Shown: positions 48,436-49,439 of the stretch, in pieces
Layout: each line of letters begins with the position of its first letter
Numbering within the stretch: the first letter of the stretch is position 1
Virus record (IMG/VR): IMGVR_UViG_3300017530_000010
Coordinates: 1-49,439 of that record
DNA from: a virus
Strand: one strand, 5' to 3'
DNA length: 49,439 bases
Position numbers and translations under genes: made by a program
Notes under the pieces: generated by a model
The model's database searches: none
What the model was told of the DNA's origin: nothing
What the model saw: only the letters and a program-made list of their open reading frames with translations

Positions 48436-48722
48436 AAATACCGAAACTGGCAACGTGCAAACAATTGGAAGCTTTACACTTAAGCAAGGAGGAATGCTTT
48501 GCCAACTTAGAAGGCTCGTTCGACTATGCTGTGCCGCAACAATGGCTTGACAAGTTTGCTAATTGGTGTAGGGACAATGCCATGACTCCACGTGGTACCA
48601 CATATGATTTGATCCGTAGTACCACAGTATGGGTGTACCCAGAGTCAGAACCAATGACATGTTGTGCTGAAGTGTACTACGCCTATCAGCGGTACCAGCA
48701 GTACCTAGAACGGGGGAACTAG
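48417..48722 (+). CDS. Hypothetical protein
   Basis: 101 residues from ATG 48417. Helical and aromatic (YAVPQQWLDKFANWCRDNAM, then EVYYAYQRYQQYLERGN). Cys/Trp moderately rich with no zinc motif. Overlaps the preceding candidate. Unrecognised. Confidence 0.55.
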   Translation: MRRHKIEIPKLATCKQLEALHLSKEECFANLEGSFDYAVPQQWLDKFANWCRDNAMTPRGTTYDLIRSTTVWVYPESEPMTCCAEVYYAYQRYQQYLERGN

Positions 48723-48726
48723 AGAC

Positions 48727-48868
48727 ATGGACCCGGACGCAACGTTTAGGGGTTAGTCGGGATGAATTTATCGCTTTCCTCCGTGTTGTCAAACAACAAT
48801 GTAAACGGATGAGCGCTGAGAATACTAGTAAATTCGAAACGGAAGGTAGGGAACAAGATGAACGATAA
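48727..48868 (+). pseudogene. Small gene apparently split by a G-run frameshift
   Basis: ATG 48727 opens MDPDATFR and stops at TAG in the next codons. Removing one G from the run 48749-48752 gives MDPDATFRVSRDEFIAFLRV, then VKQQCKRMSAENTSKFET, ending at TAA 48866-48868, which overlaps the next start. The corrected 46-residue product has the helical, charged style of neighbouring miniproteins. Without correction there is no sensible start for the open frame. Confidence 0.4.
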
Positions 48869-49301
48869 CGCGGAATACCTAATCGAAACTAAGAATGACT
48901 TAGGGATGCGTCTTGACCTGCAGAATGCTGACCTGCAGAATGCTAACCTGCAGAATGCTAACCTGCAGAATGCTAACCTGCAGAATGCTAACCTATGTTA
49001 TGCTGACCTGCAGAATGCTGACCTGCAGAATGCTAACCTGCAGAATGCTAACCTGCAGAATGCTAACCTGCAGAATGCTGACCTATGTTATGCTGACCTG
49101 CAGAATTCTAACCTACGTTATGCTGACCTGCAGAATGCTAACCTGCGGAATGCTGACCTATGTTATGCTGACCTGCAGAATTCTAACCTAAGTTATGCTG
49201 ACCTACGTTATGCTGACCTACGTTATGCTGACCTATGTTATGCTGACCTACGTTATGCTGACCTGCAGAACATCAATTTTACTAATACCCTATTCCGTTG
49301 A
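48858..49301 (+). CDS. Pentapeptide-repeat protein
   Basis: 147 residues with GGAAGG and GGGAA upstream of ATG 48858. After 17 non-repeat residues the whole body is about 25 five-residue repeats of the form A(D/N)LxN or A(D/N)LCY (DLQNANLQNANLQNANL..., then ADLRYADLCY), ending INFTNTLFR. This folds as a right-handed quadrilateral beta-helix; some members mimic DNA and block gyrase (Qnr, MfpA). The repeats here are unusually uniform and Asn/Tyr-rich, so the role is open. Coded by a 15-bp DNA repeat. Confidence 0.85.
   Translation: MNDNAEYLIETKNDLGMRLDLQNADLQNANLQNANLQNANLQNANLCYADLQNADLQNANLQNANLQNANLQNADLCYADLQNSNLRYADLQNANLRNADLCYADLQNSNLSYADLRYADLRYADLCYADLRYADLQNINFTNTLFR
48919..49276. 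repeat. 15-bp tandem repeat coding the pentapeptide array
   Basis: Units of the type AATGCTAACCTGCAG, interspersed with TATGCTGACCTGCAG-like and TATGCTGACCTACGT-like variants, run without break. Near-identical DNA units (not just protein) indicate recent expansion and possible length variation between strains. Confidence 0.9.
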
Positions 49302-49306
49302 CCCTC

Positions 49307-49335
49307 TTGACAAATAGTTCGCACGAAACAATAAT
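49307..49335 (+). promoter_or_regulatory. Promoter
   Basis: TTGACA (49307-49312), a 17-bp spacer, then AATAAT (49330-49335). The -35 is consensus and spacing is ideal. It lies right after the pentapeptide gene and before a hairpin leader of the last gene, so a new transcription unit begins here. Confidence 0.65.
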
Positions 49336-49346
49336 TCGCCATTCTC

Positions 49347-49366
49347 GCTGCCGTACGTTCGGCAGC
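49347..49366 (+). other. Hairpin in the leader of the last gene
   Basis: GCTGCCG (49347-49353) pairs perfectly with CGGCAGC (49360-49366) around a TACGTT loop. TTT-containing sequence follows, but without a clean T-tract, so this may be a leader hairpin rather than a terminator. It sits between the promoter at 49307 and the ATG at 49398. Confidence 0.5.
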
Positions 49367-49397
49367 ACGGTTTCTCGTTTCCGAAAGGATAATAACA

Positions 49398-49439
49398 ATG
49401 GCTAGTGTACCTGTTGCTCCTGCTCCTGCCCCTGCCCCT
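49398..49439 (+). CDS. Partial gene with Pro-Ala repeat start (truncated by window end)
   Basis: ATG 49398 follows the Shine-Dalgarno GAAAGGA (49382-49388) and a promoter. Only MASVPVAPAPAPAP is visible before the window ends. The sequence suggests a long Pro/Ala-rich N-terminus. Nothing further can be said. Confidence 0.55.
   Translation, partial: MASVPVAPAPAPAP

Overview
This window is one long stretch of a tailed-phage (siphovirus) or prophage genome. Every convincing gene is on the + strand, usually head to tail with ATGA or TAATG overlaps. I recognise no tRNA, rRNA, CRISPR array, integrase or insertion sequence. Several genes point to a host in or near the Planctomycetota. These are two exported proteins with a domain resembling SLA1 homology domain 1 (SHD1), an exported protein with a dockerin-like calcium repeat and a C-terminal PEP-CTERM sorting signal, an MMP-like zymogen protease, and a CAP-type protein. 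The host assignment is an inference; the motifs themselves are visible.

Layout. 1-267: left edge with 11-bp tandem repeats. 268-1551: a sigma-like protein, an unknown helical protein and a small membrane peptide. 1594-5348: a large adsorption or fibre candidate, a holin-like protein and exported small proteins. 5502-10456: large terminase, portal, small structural proteins and a matrixin. 10460-16945: LamG-type and giant repeat-rich virion proteins, a duplicated connector, an Mu-type protease/scaffold and a decoration protein. 17011-22943: lambda E-type capsid protein, tail completion proteins, two tail-tube paralogues, a gpG/gpGT pair with an A-AAA-AAG slippery site, and the tape measure. 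22962-29578: tail-tip proteins and a beta-helix tailspike.

29779-30142 holds a promoter and a structured leader, and opens the nucleotide and replication module: thymidylate synthase, an SNF2-type helicase, the exported trio (33294-35091), an SSB-like candidate, a CHC2-TOPRIM primase fused to an MCM-like helicase, a family A DNA polymerase, several zinc-ribbon miniproteins, a MazG-like protein and CsrA. A second promoter of almost identical sequence precedes a RuvB-like AAA+ ATPase. The right end (46300-49439) is a string of very small accessory genes with AC-rich repeat leaders, a pentapeptide-repeat protein and a truncated last gene.

The most unusual content is non-coding. A tandem pair of structured RNAs at 37481-37703 shows compensatory base changes between the two copies. 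A third RNA of similar layout lies at 43659-43742, a nested fold at 46311-46442, and mutually exclusive hairpins beside GTCCGACG iterons at 44665-44916. Two genes carry an in-frame TGA, both preceded by ACG, with clearly coherent sequence after it. Three small genes look broken by single-base changes in homopolymers, so either recoding or residual sequencing error must be considered.
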